From: Galerina marginata
Lineage: Eukaryota > Basidiomycota > Agaricomycetes > Agaricales > Galerinaceae
DNA length: 64,000 nt
NCBI GenBank assembly: GCA_023014335.1
Contig: JAECYW010000010.1
Location: 1,364,001 to 1,428,000 of the forward strand
Reading direction: 5' to 3'
Shown: piece by piece, positions 1-10,910 of the stretch
Position numbering within the stretch: position 1 is the stretch's first letter
Layout of the letters: each line of letters opens with the position of its first letter
Notes under the pieces: generated by a model
Seen by the model: only the letters and a program-made list of their open reading frames with translations
Databases searched by the model: none
Told to the model about the DNA's origin: nothing
Translations under genes and position numbers: made by a program

Positions 1-1114
1 CAGTTGTGAATATGTATTTTTGCCAAATAATTAAAGCAACTCCACCATTTTCTTCTCCACTCCTGTTACAAACAACCACAATAGTCTCATTGCCTTGATG
101 AGTTACATCGTGTTTTTCATCTTCAATGGGAGAATCTGGTTGATCTTTTCCGTCCGTCCACAACGGTCTTGTTCTAGCCGCCCAGTAGTTTAATGTCTGC
201 CAATCGTAGTCTTCTTCCGTCTCTGTGCCAGAATCTAACCATGCATTCAGCAGCACCAGAACATTGGCTTTCTTTGAAATGCAATAGTCTGCAATTTCAT
301 AAGGACCTTTGGCAGACGTCCATTCTTCAATTTGGGGATTGAGATCCATACATATTCCGAGGCTCATCGTGTGGATGGGAGAAGGGAGGTTGAAGGTTGC
401 AAAACCATTGCCTGTTAAGAAAATATGAGGCAACCTGAGAGGAAGGGCTGACCTCGGACTTCTTACCAGCTTTCGCCCATGACATGTCTGTTTTAAACAA
501 GTTTGTCTTGCGGTACCCTCCCACCCATTCGCCCTCTGGTCCGTAAAGAGCTGCGCTGTTTGCCCCGATTTGATGTATAAGTGTTCCATCCTCGGTCATT
601 CGAGGTCGCGCTTCGTCCTCCTTTGCTGACAATGCGATCTCAACTAATTCGTCGGTGCTGAGTTCTTCAGGATATCCGGCTATGACATAGCACTCTAATC
701 TCTTTGCGAGCTCAGAGCAGAATTGTGAGGTGACACCTGTTTGAGGCAGCTCAAGATATGGCGCAATCGATGCTGCATTGTCAAATACATATCCTGCAGG
801 ATTTGATATTGGTCAGTTCATTAATTTTTGTTTCATAGCCCACGGAACTCGCCAGTAAAGGCCATCTCGGGAAAGCATAAGAGATCCAGAGACCGTGGTT
901 GGATTCTGCCATCTTTCGTATTAGATAGTTGTAGGACCTAACTGCCAAATTGCACACTTTCTGCAAAGCTCTCTGGCCCTTGCCAGATTTGCTTGTACTT
1001 GGCCAATCTAAGCGGGTGTGAAAGTTCAGTTACTCGCGAAGTAGATGGCATATGACACACCTTTGGGGCTAATTGTACGACCCCAACGCGAAAATTGACG
1101 CGTGGTTTGGGCAT
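1..1114 (-). CDS. NTA1: Protein N-terminal amidase (carbon-nitrogen hydrolase), 3' end missing
   Basis: Nitrilase-superfamily enzyme of the NTA1 type, which deamidates N-terminal Asn/Gln and so feeds the Arg/N-degron pathway. Five exons join cleanly: 1061-1114, 958-1007, 853-905, 467-793 and <1-411. The start ATG at 1114 is followed at once by the family's opening (RVGVVQLAPK, then IGQVQANLARARELCRK). The catalytic triad is visible: Glu in CFPEMAFTG, Lys in YRKTNLF and Cys in LGICMDLNP. The intron at 794-852 begins GC rather than GT; this is the only join that restores FTGYVFDNA. About 298 residues are visible and the C-terminus lies beyond base 1. Family and active site are seen directly; the N-degron role is known for the yeast enzyme and inferred here. 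Confidence 0.9.
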
Positions 1115-2845
1115 CGTAACAGTTATTCACGACTGGCGATCGAAGGGGTTGGATTATTCTTGTTCCACACTTTCGACCGACGACAGAACACGGTTTAAGT
1201 TCAAGGCGATGTCTACTGCACAGCCACATTCTGTTCTCTGAATCACTCCCCGACGTCCAAGGCCATTCTCACCTGTACATCTTTGCACCGGCCCATACTT
1301 ATTCCAGGTTGTAACTCAACGTGCCCACCTAAACTGCACATCACTACCACTTTCTCTTTATCGGGCCATATTCTGCCACCAAGTACAATGTTTATTCTTT
1401 GGGACACATCTAGATAACTTAGGCTGGTCACTGTATTGAATCTGGCAACAAGATTCCCTGGCATCCTTAACTTGCTATCTCTAGCCCATGGCTCCATGCA
1501 ACTTGAAAGAAAGAGCATTTCAGTGCGGAAAGAAACCGACGCTTCTCTGCCTCCAAAAAATTGACCGCTCAAACAACCATCGAATGCTCATTTATCCGCG
1601 CTTCAGTCAATATCAGGAGAGTCGTTACCCTATCCATTCCGAGTTTCTGGTTCTTTCTTGACCTATACATCTTATTTCGAAAGCCTTCTCAAGTCGGAAC
1701 ACAATTCTTTTTATTCCACAAGAACTGGTCGACCTCATTTTGAACTGGCCTTCGGCATGACAAACCCCACGGTGCCAAGTTCGTAAGTGGCTTATCTCCT
1801 GCTCCGTAGTGTAATATTCGGTCAGCCTTCGTTCTCTGCAACACCTATTCTCCATATCACGAAACCTCTCCAAGTTTGCTATGTGCAGAATGTAAGGGAT
1901 ATTATGAAGCAGAAGTCTCAAATATGTTCCTTACATCGTCACTCTAGATTCTAGAAATCCCATCATTCGGCGACTAAAATCTAGAACTTGCCAATGGCGT
2001 AAAGGCCTCTCTACCTTTGACATCGGCAATCTCTGAAATTCTGGACATAATGATCTAGACGATCAATATAAGGTCTGGAAACAAAAAATCGCAGTTGAAG
2101 TGACATAGCTCGTTACTCATATATGCGGACTCCCCAAGATTCGGTTTCCATTAGTGCGAACCGACTTCTCCTGTTTCTGAGCATTGAATCGTGCTGCTTT
2201 GACACTCTTGAATCCCAAGCAGTGCAATCGCCGGCAGAATTACCAAGAGTCATGCCGCGTTCAATATCATACCGCCTATTTTCCCCAGCTATGTCTTTTC
2301 CTGCACCTTCCCTCTGAGGTATGAATCACCTTTCCAGCCTCCACTGCCTCAAGCGGTGTGTCAACTTAAAGAAATATATTCTTGCTGGATAGCGATTTTG
2401 AGTTCGCTGTATGTGAATTCACTTTTTTTCTTGTTTTTGGCGATGTCATTTATCACAGACTCTAGTGAAATGTATGCTCGCGAATGTTAAAACCCTGAAT
2501 TTTCCAACTATGTATATCGATTTATCCTAGTTCCTCTCCTTCGTGCTCTGAACTCACCCTTGTGGTCAACTAAGTTTCCAACTTATTGCAGTGTTTTCCG
2601 GCCTTCTCTTGAAATTCGCCCATACGAAACAAGCCATTTTATGGCCACCTAACGTCAAAAATTCATTGCAAAGTTCTGTTCCGAAATTTCTAAAACTTAG
2701 GTGAATATAAAGAAGAAATGTACACCTAACGAAAGGCGTCGAAAGACCGCGAAATGGTGGGAAACTCCTTCCCAGATGAGGTAGATGAGCTAAGGTGGTC
2801 AGGATCCGTCAGTGTTGCCTTGTTGCTTCCACAACATCATACCCT
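1115..2845. other. Gene-poor stretch, possibly decayed coding sequence
   Basis: No gene can be supported. Minus-strand open frames at 1243-1572 and 1625-1921 look protein-like in places but do not join across credible splice sites and match no family I know. They may be remains of a dead gene. The promoter of the amidase gene lies at the 1115 end. The plus-strand F-box gene that follows must have its promoter in the last few hundred bases. Confidence 0.4.
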
Positions 2846-4290
2846 ATGGCCTTTCATATTCCACAAGAAGTTGTGGACTTATGCGTCGACCATTTGGCCT
2901 CAGATATGAAGGACAATTTGGACCTAAAATGTGACGTCCGTCAGGCACTCGTGTTCTGCTCCCAGGTCTCCCGTTCAATCAGTCATCGTGCAAGGCAGCA
3001 CCTCTTCCAACGGATTCGCCTCACGTCGCGTCGCAAAGGCCTGCAAACCCTGAAATTACACGATATTATGAATGAGAACCCCCAATTCAGCTCGTATATC
3101 CGTTCCGTTGAGATCAACGTTAACGTGGACGATGGCGCTGATAAGGCAGCAACCACAGCATCAAGACTTCCCGAAATCTTGAACATGCTCATCGATACAA
3201 ATTCTCGGAGCAAAGGGGTACACGCTTTCAGAATACACGCCACTACAAACTGCCTTCCGTGGAGTAAGCTCAGCAATGAGTTTCTCTCGGCTTTGCTCAA
3301 ACTCATTCATGGCAATTCTACTCAGCCGGAATCTAACGATAGCAAAATGTTAAAATCGCTTCATATCTCAGGCTTCCGAGAAGTCCCCGTCGCAGTCATT
3401 ACGAATTGCATATCGTCATTAAGGGATCTGGATATACAATTCCTTTCCTTTGTCGAGGCTCCACCAGCTATCCGATCAACGCGACCAAGAACAAGAGCGG
3501 CTAAGGCCAACCAGCCTCTGGACCTCCTTCCTCCTGTTTCTCCGAGCTTTCGTCTGAATGAATTTCATTTCACTGGCCTCCAACGCGGGAACATAAACGA
3601 GTTGTCGACGCACTTGCTTCAAAGTGGCGCGTTTTCGTGCCTCAAGGACCTTGAAATATTCCCGATCGAATCCTCCGACATGAAATTTGTTTGTGATGTC
3701 ATGGAGCTGGCAAAGACAACCCTTGAATCTCTCAAACTGTGAGTCAACGAGGTGATTTCGGTTACCTTGATAAATTATTTACTTGATACTTTCTGACCAC
3801 CTAAAGGCACATGATGCCAGCTATGGCACCCCTCCTGGGAGTTCCGGCTATCAACCTGTGCCAGCTTCCCTTGCTTCGTATTGTCAAAATCACCGACTTC
3901 ATCCGATTCTTCGACGGCCAAGGTGGAAACCCTTCTCTTTATCCCATTTTTTCCCTCTTCGATCTGGAGACAAAAACCACGACGTCATTGGAAGCCTTTG
4001 AGCTAATTTTGAGGGTTACTACCGATGAACGCACGGAGTCAGCAATATACTCTTCGGAACATCGGTGGGACAGACTTGATCAGCACTTGACGTCGTCCAA
4101 ATTCCCCAAACTCCACCAAGTTGACTTGAAGATCCAGATGATGATTTTTGCACAAATTACAGACATAAAGAAGACTGCTGTCAAGAAGAAAATTGACAAA
4201 GAATTCAGAACAAACCTGCCTTTATTATATAGCTCTGAAACAATCACCTTGAATATTGGGATAGACATAGTCAAGGAATGGAACTATTAG
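2846..4290 (+). CDS. F-box-like protein
   Basis: Two exons, 2846-3738 and 3807-4290, split by a 68-nt intron (GTGAGT..AAAG), give 458 residues. The N-terminus is an F-box-like segment: IPQEVVDLCVDHLAS, then a hydrophobic helix with CSQVSRSISHRARQHLF leading into FQRIRLTS, the usual arrangement in agaric F-box proteins. The rest has leucine-rich stretches but no regular repeat. The open frame extends upstream only through a GTG codon, so the first ATG at 2846 is taken as the start. F-box proteins bind Skp1 and bring substrates to SCF ubiquitin ligases; no substrate can be inferred. It is not close in sequence to the other F-box genes here. Confidence 0.72.
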
Positions 4291-4828
4291 TAATAATTAT
4301 TGGATGGTTCTTTTTTCTACTTACTATGTAATTGCCTGATCAGAATCTCCCTTGCCAGTTACGCAACTTCATTTGGAAATTAATACTTGATTTAGAAGGT
4401 GCGGGTGCTCAGCACAGTTCCCATCTTTGGCTCATCTTTTACCACACTTGCTGTTTAAAATCTCAGCTGCCCATAGCGTAGTGAGCTTCAATTTGTCCAT
4501 TTACAGCCACCATCCTCAATAAAATTACACCAAACGACGAGTAAAAACCCAATCTCTTCTTTCCCATGACATTGGCATTCACCGTCAATTTTATCACGAC
4601 TATTATGTAAAATTGGCTAGTGAGATCAGCTGTACGATTATCATGATCCCAGTGGAGTTTTCTGCCTCAGATTTGCGAGACCAGTGGTTATTTTAGTTCA
4701 GTGGAGAATTATTCCATCTCGAGGCCCCTATTACAAATGATGTCACCTTTATTGATGCGTACACTTAGATATGACTTGAACTCGTAAATAAACCACAATT
4801 TTCAGAAACCACCACCACCGCCTTTCCA

Positions 4829-5239
4829 ATGGAATCGCAACGATCCTCTACTGTAACCCAAAGACACAGGACTCCCAACCCATACGAGGAAAAATTTGGA
4901 TATTCCAGAGCCGTCCGCAAAGGACCCTTCATCTTCGTCTCCGGCACCACGGCCATCGACACTGGCACTGGCAAAGTCCTATTCCCAAAATCAGCATACG
5001 ATCAAACCCTGAAAGTCTTCTCAGAGATCGTGCTAGCTATTGAAGCACTGGGTGGAACGAAGACGGACGTCGTGCGCATACGGATGTTCGTCGCGGAGGA
5101 AAAGGACGCTGAAGGTGTCAGCCGGGCTTTGAAGGAGGTGTTCGGGTCGGTCGCACCTGCTGCTACGATGGTTTTTGGATTGAGGTTAATCAATCCTGAT
5201 ATGAGGGTGGAAATTGAAGCAGATGCTGTTATCCTTTGA
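4829..5239 (+). CDS. RidA/YjgF/YER057c/UK114-family protein
   Basis: Intronless 136-residue protein of the RidA superfamily. Canonical RidA hydrolyses reactive enamine/imine intermediates released by PLP enzymes. Seen in order: GPFIFVSGTTAID near residues 31-43, the central helix with VLAIEALGGTKTDVVRIRMF, APAATMVFG, and the closing strand DMRVEIEADAVI. The Arg just before VEIEA is in the region where the substrate-carboxylate-binding Arg of RidA sits, but spacing differs from the textbook enzyme, so this may be one of the related Rid subfamilies. The 538 bases upstream (4291-4828) hold no gene. Length and motifs fit the family well; exact substrate unknown. Confidence 0.88.
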   Translation: MESQRSSTVTQRHRTPNPYEEKFGYSRAVRKGPFIFVSGTTAIDTGTGKVLFPKSAYDQTLKVFSEIVLAIEALGGTKTDVVRIRMFVAEEKDAEGVSRALKEVFGSVAPAATMVFGLRLINPDMRVEIEADAVIL

Positions 5240-5729
5240 TAAAATAGTAAGTAATCCAACCCTCTTAGCAAAAAGGCATATCTTTGACGAAAGTAGGTAT
5301 GATTCTGATGGTATGGATCGGGATAACCGCGTCCTCGTCGCCAAGCAAATTAAATGACATCAAAGATAATCAAGGAAAGTTGGAAGTATGCGTGCTATCT
5401 AGAAGTTCATCAGATCTGCATGGCTGCCTAAGATGTGTTAAAAGGCATTGTTTGAGCACCGAGACCAAAATATATAACGCCCCGCTCCTGAACATCGACG
5501 AAAAGGGAATATATCTCGACATGACAGATTACTACAATACATATGGTAACATTACAGTCATACTATATGCTACAAGATATATATTTACATTCAGAAAGCA
5601 TGCAGATTGGCAAATGGATGGTGGGATAGGATAGGGACGATGGGTAATGAATTCTGATGCAGTTGACGATGACGATAGCGATGAAAAATTTCCAAGTGGA
5701 TGCATAAACCGATGCGAGCATGAATGCAT
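5240..5729. other. Intergenic region between convergent genes
   Basis: Holds the 3' ends and presumably the transcript ends of the RidA gene (+) and the MFS gene (-). A 116-codon open frame at 5284-5634 has no ATG at its start and no recognisable domain. An imperfect ATCGATCG run lies just inside the MFS gene near 5852. Nothing else seen. Confidence 0.5.
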
Positions 5730-8341
5730 TTAATGCATAATAGTCTTTCCATTCTTTCCTCGACCACGAGCGCTGTCCCCCTCACCCTCCTTCAATAAGA
5801 GCACGCAGCACCCAGCGATGGCAAAAATTACGACGCTGGTGTATACTGGAATCGATCGATCGATCATCAGGAGCGCACCTCCAAGCATAGGAGCAATCAT
5901 TCCTCCTCTGTAACGGCATGGGTTAGTAGGCTCTTAGCGGCGAGGTAATGAAGTGCTTACATTCGCGACAACGCTGAGGCTATACCACAGGCAGTCCCTC
6001 GAACTAGGGAGAGCGCAAGTTAGAATACGCCATCCAGAGTTTAGGGTCGAGAACAAACCTTTCGTGGCAAAAATCTCTGGAGTCCAGCCGTACAGGACGG
6101 CCCACATGGCCTAGGGGACACTGTCAGAATCACCGTCTTTGTTAACCAGGCCAATCGGGGCTTACTGTGGCGCTCAAACTAATCCCTACGGTGCTCATCC
6201 TCACTGCCCAGGTCTCGGTTACGAGGACAAATACGATGCAGAAGAAGGCTGTAACAAATGTGCTTCCTGCCAGAGACCATCGGCGACCTAAGCTAGATTC
6301 TATGAGGTATGCCCCGAGCTAATAGGCGAAATAGAAACATCAGCAGGTAGGCGAATTAGACAAGAGCTGAGCTACGCACGAGAGCTCCTGGGCATCCACC
6401 TATAGTGAATATCACAACATTCCACAAGCTCTGCTCCAGTGTCGGTGGAGGCCCAGTACCAGACCGTGTTTCTAATAGTTTCGGCAGATAGACGTTGAAC
6501 ATGGTATAGGCTGCATAAAGAAAAGGGTAAGTAATATAGAATGCAGATTAGCAGAGTTATAAATGCACCTAACGACATTGTACACCAAGCCGACCAAACC
6601 AAGATACTCGTTCTCAACCACTCAGGTGCGAGTACCATCAGTAGACGGTCCCACCAAGCAAATAGCGGCCTCGTTAACCAGCGAGGAAACGCTCGGCAAA
6701 ACTTATGTTCATACATAGAGGACCGCCGCGAAGCAGTAGAAAGTCGCCGTCTCCTAATAGACAGGCCGTCAGCATGCTGATCAACAGCTGTCGTCGGTGA
6801 TTCCTTCAGGATAGGCTCCGCTGACTCCGAGGAAGTGGGTGGGAAAACCCCAGTAATAGGCGTGACAAAACTGTACGAGTCGAGAACCCCAGGCTGCGTC
6901 TCTCCTGTTGAAGAATAGGCAGTGACCAATCCGGGCGGCCTCAGCGATTGTGAGCCTTCCTCTGTACTTGGCCGTTTAGGAGACATTGGACGGTCCTCGA
7001 TAATACTGGCATCGAATATTGTCCTCGAAGTTGCTCGCGGACGATTGGTAACTTCGATTTCCTCTACCCCAGTTGGATGAAGATGATCTCTGACGTCGTC
7101 TAGCTCTATGGATAAATCGGAGCCGTTAAACTTGGAGATCATCTGCAATGATTTGAGAGCATCCTGAGGTCGTCCAGCATGCACCAGGTACCTCGGAGAT
7201 TCGTGTAACCGGAAGAACACCATTCTGGCAAGGAACATGGACAGAGTCTGGTTAAGGTGGTCAATCGATATAAGGATTTGAAGTGGAGGAAAGAACGCAC
7301 TATCAGCCCAAGGGTGATAAGAAGATATTTCCATCCTTGGTTCTCTACATCTACGTTGCAGGGTATATCCGAGGCTGCTGGACACGAATTTTTGGGAAGT
7401 ACAAGGAGGGCAACGACTGCTGAGAGAACTGCGCCGAATGAGAAAAACACAGATAGCGCAGTGACCAGGTACTGCTTTTCTTGTGGCATATGTTCGAGAA
7501 GCAGTGTACCATCGGTGGGCATTGAACCCTGACCGAGCGGAACAGTTAGCCGACAAGTTAGGCCCTGAGGTTTCCTGACTCACTCCGACTGAGCTTCCTA
7601 GGAAGAATAAGGCAATGCATAGCGTCGAAAAGGAATTGGCAAAGGAGGCTAGGAGGCCAAAGACCGCAGTAAAAAACAGAGTGCCATTAAAAGCGGCACT
7701 TCGTCCCACAACATCGGAGCCTGACGTATATGGTTTCATTAGCTAGCGCAGCTGGAAACAAAGGTAACTTACAAGTTCCCCACCCAATGGCGCCAACCAT
7801 CATCCCAGCAAACATCGACGAAGAAACCCCACCGATATAACTATCGGGCACTAGAAGGAAAATGAGTCGGGGTAAAGGAGATAATCTGCAACGACGAACC
7901 AGAGTAATGCTGCTGTATTCGGGGTAAGATTATCGCAATGGCTTGTATCCACATCTAGTCAACACGTTTAGGTATGGAATGCTTGGTTAAAGTGGCCGCT
8001 ACGGACATTGTCTGCCATCCATCCTGCAAAACTATGAGACATTGCAGACCAAGAGATAAGGAGAAGAGCGCACCGAAACCACATAATGACAACAACGTCC
8101 ACTGATAGCTACCCATGCCGATGCGGTCAATGGTTTTGTCGAGCTAGAACTCAAAGATAGGCTTTCTTTCTGAACATGAACAACAGTATTTCAAGCTTAC
8201 CGGTGTCCGCCCATCATGGTCCTCTCCTACCAACCGCTCCTGTTGTTCGAGGTCTGCGTCGTCGTCGTTGGGGAAGTATGATGAAGCCATGGGAGCATTG
8301 GAGAAGAAGAGGGAGATACGCGGGGTATTGAAAGTCGACAT
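5730..8341 (-). CDS. MFS transporter, SV2/sugar-transporter-like
   Basis: Twelve-helix major facilitator of about 650 residues, in roughly eleven short exons. The cytoplasmic N-terminus (from MSTFNTPRIS, ATG at 8341) precedes LDKTIDRIGMGSYQW, the family's opening before helix 1. Seen after that: SSSMFAGMMVGAIGWGTCSD, DVVGRSAAFN, FFRLHESPRYLVHAGRP (the PESPR-like mark at the end of helix 6), a long polar central loop, FNVYLPKLLETRS, TIGGCPGAL, GRRWSLAGS, YGWTPEIFATKVRGTACG and a short tail ending KTIMH. This order matches SV2-related fungal MFS proteins. Substrate cannot be told: sugars, organic acids or phosphate have all been seen in related groups. It should sit in the plasma or vacuolar membrane. 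Exon ends in the middle part were fixed by frame continuity and are good to a few bases. Confidence 0.85.
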
Positions 8342-8625
8342 GACATAAATACGAGTAGCCGAATCTATAGGACGGATGGCGCAATAGTGAAGCAAGAATA
8401 GGCAGGTCCTTCCAAAACAGGTCCAATATCCAATTCTCAAAGCGGAAGTGGTTTTAAATCATTCCCACGGCATTACTACCTGAGAAAACATTTGCGCTTG
8501 CCTCGGGCAATTTCTTATGTCAATATGCATGCGCCATGAAGGACTTCAACAACTGGCACGTCCAAGTACCACGAAAGGTTATATTTTGGACAAATTACTA
8601 TTTCAAATTTGCTCGGAGTTTGCTC

Positions 8626-10211
8626 TCATCCGTTAAGGTGGAAGTCGATCACTTTCACTGCTGATGGTGTCGTCCCAGAGCTGGTAACCTGGTAAAGGAT
8701 GGAAAGTACGCCGCTCGGAATTCTAGCGCGGTCAACAGTAACCTCTCCAAAGGCTTGAAGCCCAGTCGCCACTCCGTCGTAAGCTAATGTCCAGTCCGTC
8801 CATCCAGAAGCTTTGCTAGCGGTGACGATGCGGACGAATGGAAGAACGACGTATGCGTTGTCCGCACTATCGAGCACAATTTGGGAGCGTCCAACGGAGT
8901 TAATCGCGAAGGGTATTTCCATCTTCGTAAACGTTCCATTGGTGTTGCGGAACACATGGAAGGGCCTCGCGTATTGCGGGCGGCCAGTTTCGTAGTTCGC
9001 CACGCACTGAGTGAATCGACCTGACGGTAAACATTTCAGCTCCAACGGTGTGGATAGGACTTACACACAGGAAGTACTCACCAGGAACATAAGAGATAAT
9101 GGCATGGATTTGTCCTGCGGAATCGACAGTCTGTGACTCTTGATTCATAAGAGCATGGTCGGCGTTCAGGGAATCGACAATAATTCCAGCAGTGTTGACA
9201 TTGACAGGCTTGGAACCAGACGTGCCAATAGAGGCACCTGCGCTATTTTTCCACGTCCGACCTATTGAAGCGTCAGTGAGCGACAATTTTTATAAATAAT
9301 ACTAAAGTATCGTCTGGGGATAGTACGCACCCTTGTCCTGTGAATAGAAATAAGTCGTGTCATGGTTCGTCAACCCAGCACTGCTACAGGAAACGGCGCC
9401 ATTTTGTTCTCTCCAAGTACCAGTGACATGTGCGACTCCCGACTTATAAGTGAAACCATGGATGTACAGATTGCGCGCCGTGCTGGTAGCGCCGTTCGTG
9501 GAAGTGTACGTTCCAGCCCCTGCGGCCCATGATCCGACGTTCGACCACGATGCTCCGTTGTATTCCGCCAATTGAGTGTCACCATTACCAGAAACGCCGG
9601 TCCGGAAAACGAACTGAAGAAGATTGTCCGAAGTAACAACGAATTGGGGGTACGTGATGGTTCTACGGAAAGAACCACGGAATGAGGAAAAAATATCATA
9701 GAATATCAAGTAACATGACCTCGACTCACCCTCCAATGTTGAGATTTCCAAGGGTAGTCACAATGCTTCCGAAGCGGCTTGCGGTCCAGCTGGCACCGCT
9801 GGTTGCGAGCCCAGCCTCTGAGCTGGTGTAATACATCGTCGAGCTGTGACAATCCAACGCGACGTGAATCCGTCCATCAGAGGGGGAGACTCCAAGAGCG
9901 ATGACATTGTGAGAGTCGCTGGTAGAAAGTTGGTGGGGCAGTTGGAGTGTAGACCAGCTCCCCGAAGGCAACTGTCGTCTCGCCAGCATTGCGAACTTTG
10001 ACGAGGTGTACCAGGCGGCATATTGCCAGTTCCCGTAGGTCAAAACGCCAGACTGTTGGAAAGAGTTGACGTTTACGACACCGTCATACGAGATGAAGAA
10101 AATCCCGTTGGCGTCCAGTTGCGTGTTGGAGACAAGAGAAACACTTGGAGCAGCTTTGCATACTGCTAACAAGAAACTAAAGGCGACCGAGAGGAGAATT
10201 GCAAGCTGCAT
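8626..10211 (-). CDS. Secreted BNR-repeat-type beta-propeller protein
   Basis: Four exons (9730-10211, 9331-9662, 9082-9261, 8626-9020) give 462 residues. A clear signal peptide opens it (MQLAILLSVAFSFLLAVCKA). The mature part is built of Asp-box-like and Trp/Tyr-rich strands (YGNWQYAAWY, SHNVIALGVSPSDGRIHVAL, SKPVNVNTAG, TGRPQYARPFHVFRNTNGT), the pattern of BNR_4-type propellers. Related folds occur in bacterial and fungal polysaccharide lyases and glycan-binding proteins, so an extracellular role in polysaccharide breakdown is possible. I could not identify catalytic residues. The family assignment is from memory of the pattern; enzyme activity is inference. A TATA box lies about 40 bases upstream of the start. 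Confidence 0.72.
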
Positions 10212-10910
10212 TTTGGAGCAAGCGGTTGGACATGATTCCGGGCTTGTTTTATATCCAAATTACACCGAAAAGCTTCTACCCGTAACATCGCATATGCCAT
10301 TGGTATAAGAAGCTGGGTCATATGGATATCCATCTTGACTTCTTCACGGGACGGGCGGGATTTGTTTGGCTTGCGATCGTCATCTCAACACTCTGTTCTC
10401 CATAAAGATCGGAACATGAAACTGGGTTCGAGACTCGTTGGCGATGGTGCATGGTAGAAATTGAATGAACTACTCTCGAGCGCCGCTCAAGTAGTACTTC
10501 TAGGTGACTGCCGGAGAGAAAGAAGTTGTAAGCCAAAACTTGAAAAGATCGTTTTAGCACCACATGACTGTGCACGTGGTCCACGCGCCAGCTCGACGCG
10601 TCGAGATGCTCCAGAGGTGTGAATCTTGGTGTGAATCCACTGCGAAGACAAGCAATTGAGGTTTGTTTGAGCCTTTCACCGGGTCAGAACCAAGGAATTG
10701 GTTCCAAGATTTTGTTAAGAAATGCGAGCCTTATTACTTACTACTCTAACTAGCACAATTTATTGGACATGCACAAATCAATAATTCCATACGGTAAACA
10801 GGGTAGATTTCGAGAGCACTGTCAAAGTTCTACATAGAAGTCCAATCAACGTTTACATTGCAGCTGGCCATCCGGTATAAAGCAAAACCGGGACGGAAAA
10901 GAAACCAAGC
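10212..10910. other. Intergenic region with flank of the F-box triplication
   Basis: Bases 10593-10700 resemble 12635-12756 (both carry a gagatgctcc motif and then ctgcgaagacaag and attgaggtttgtt). Bases about 10790-10910 resemble the 3' flanks of the other two family A F-box genes. So the duplicated unit reaches well beyond the coding sequence. No gene of its own. Confidence 0.6.
10247..10253 (-). promoter_or_regulatory. TATA box of the beta-propeller gene
   Basis: TATAAAA on the minus strand, about 40 bases before the ATG at 10211. With transcription starting some 30 bases downstream the 5' leader would be very short. An out-of-frame ATG at 10233 would probably be skipped. Confidence 0.5.

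Noticed and set aside
5284..5634. 116-codon plus-strand frame after the RidA gene
   Set aside because: It starts at TTG, lies between two convergent 3' ends and has no domain.
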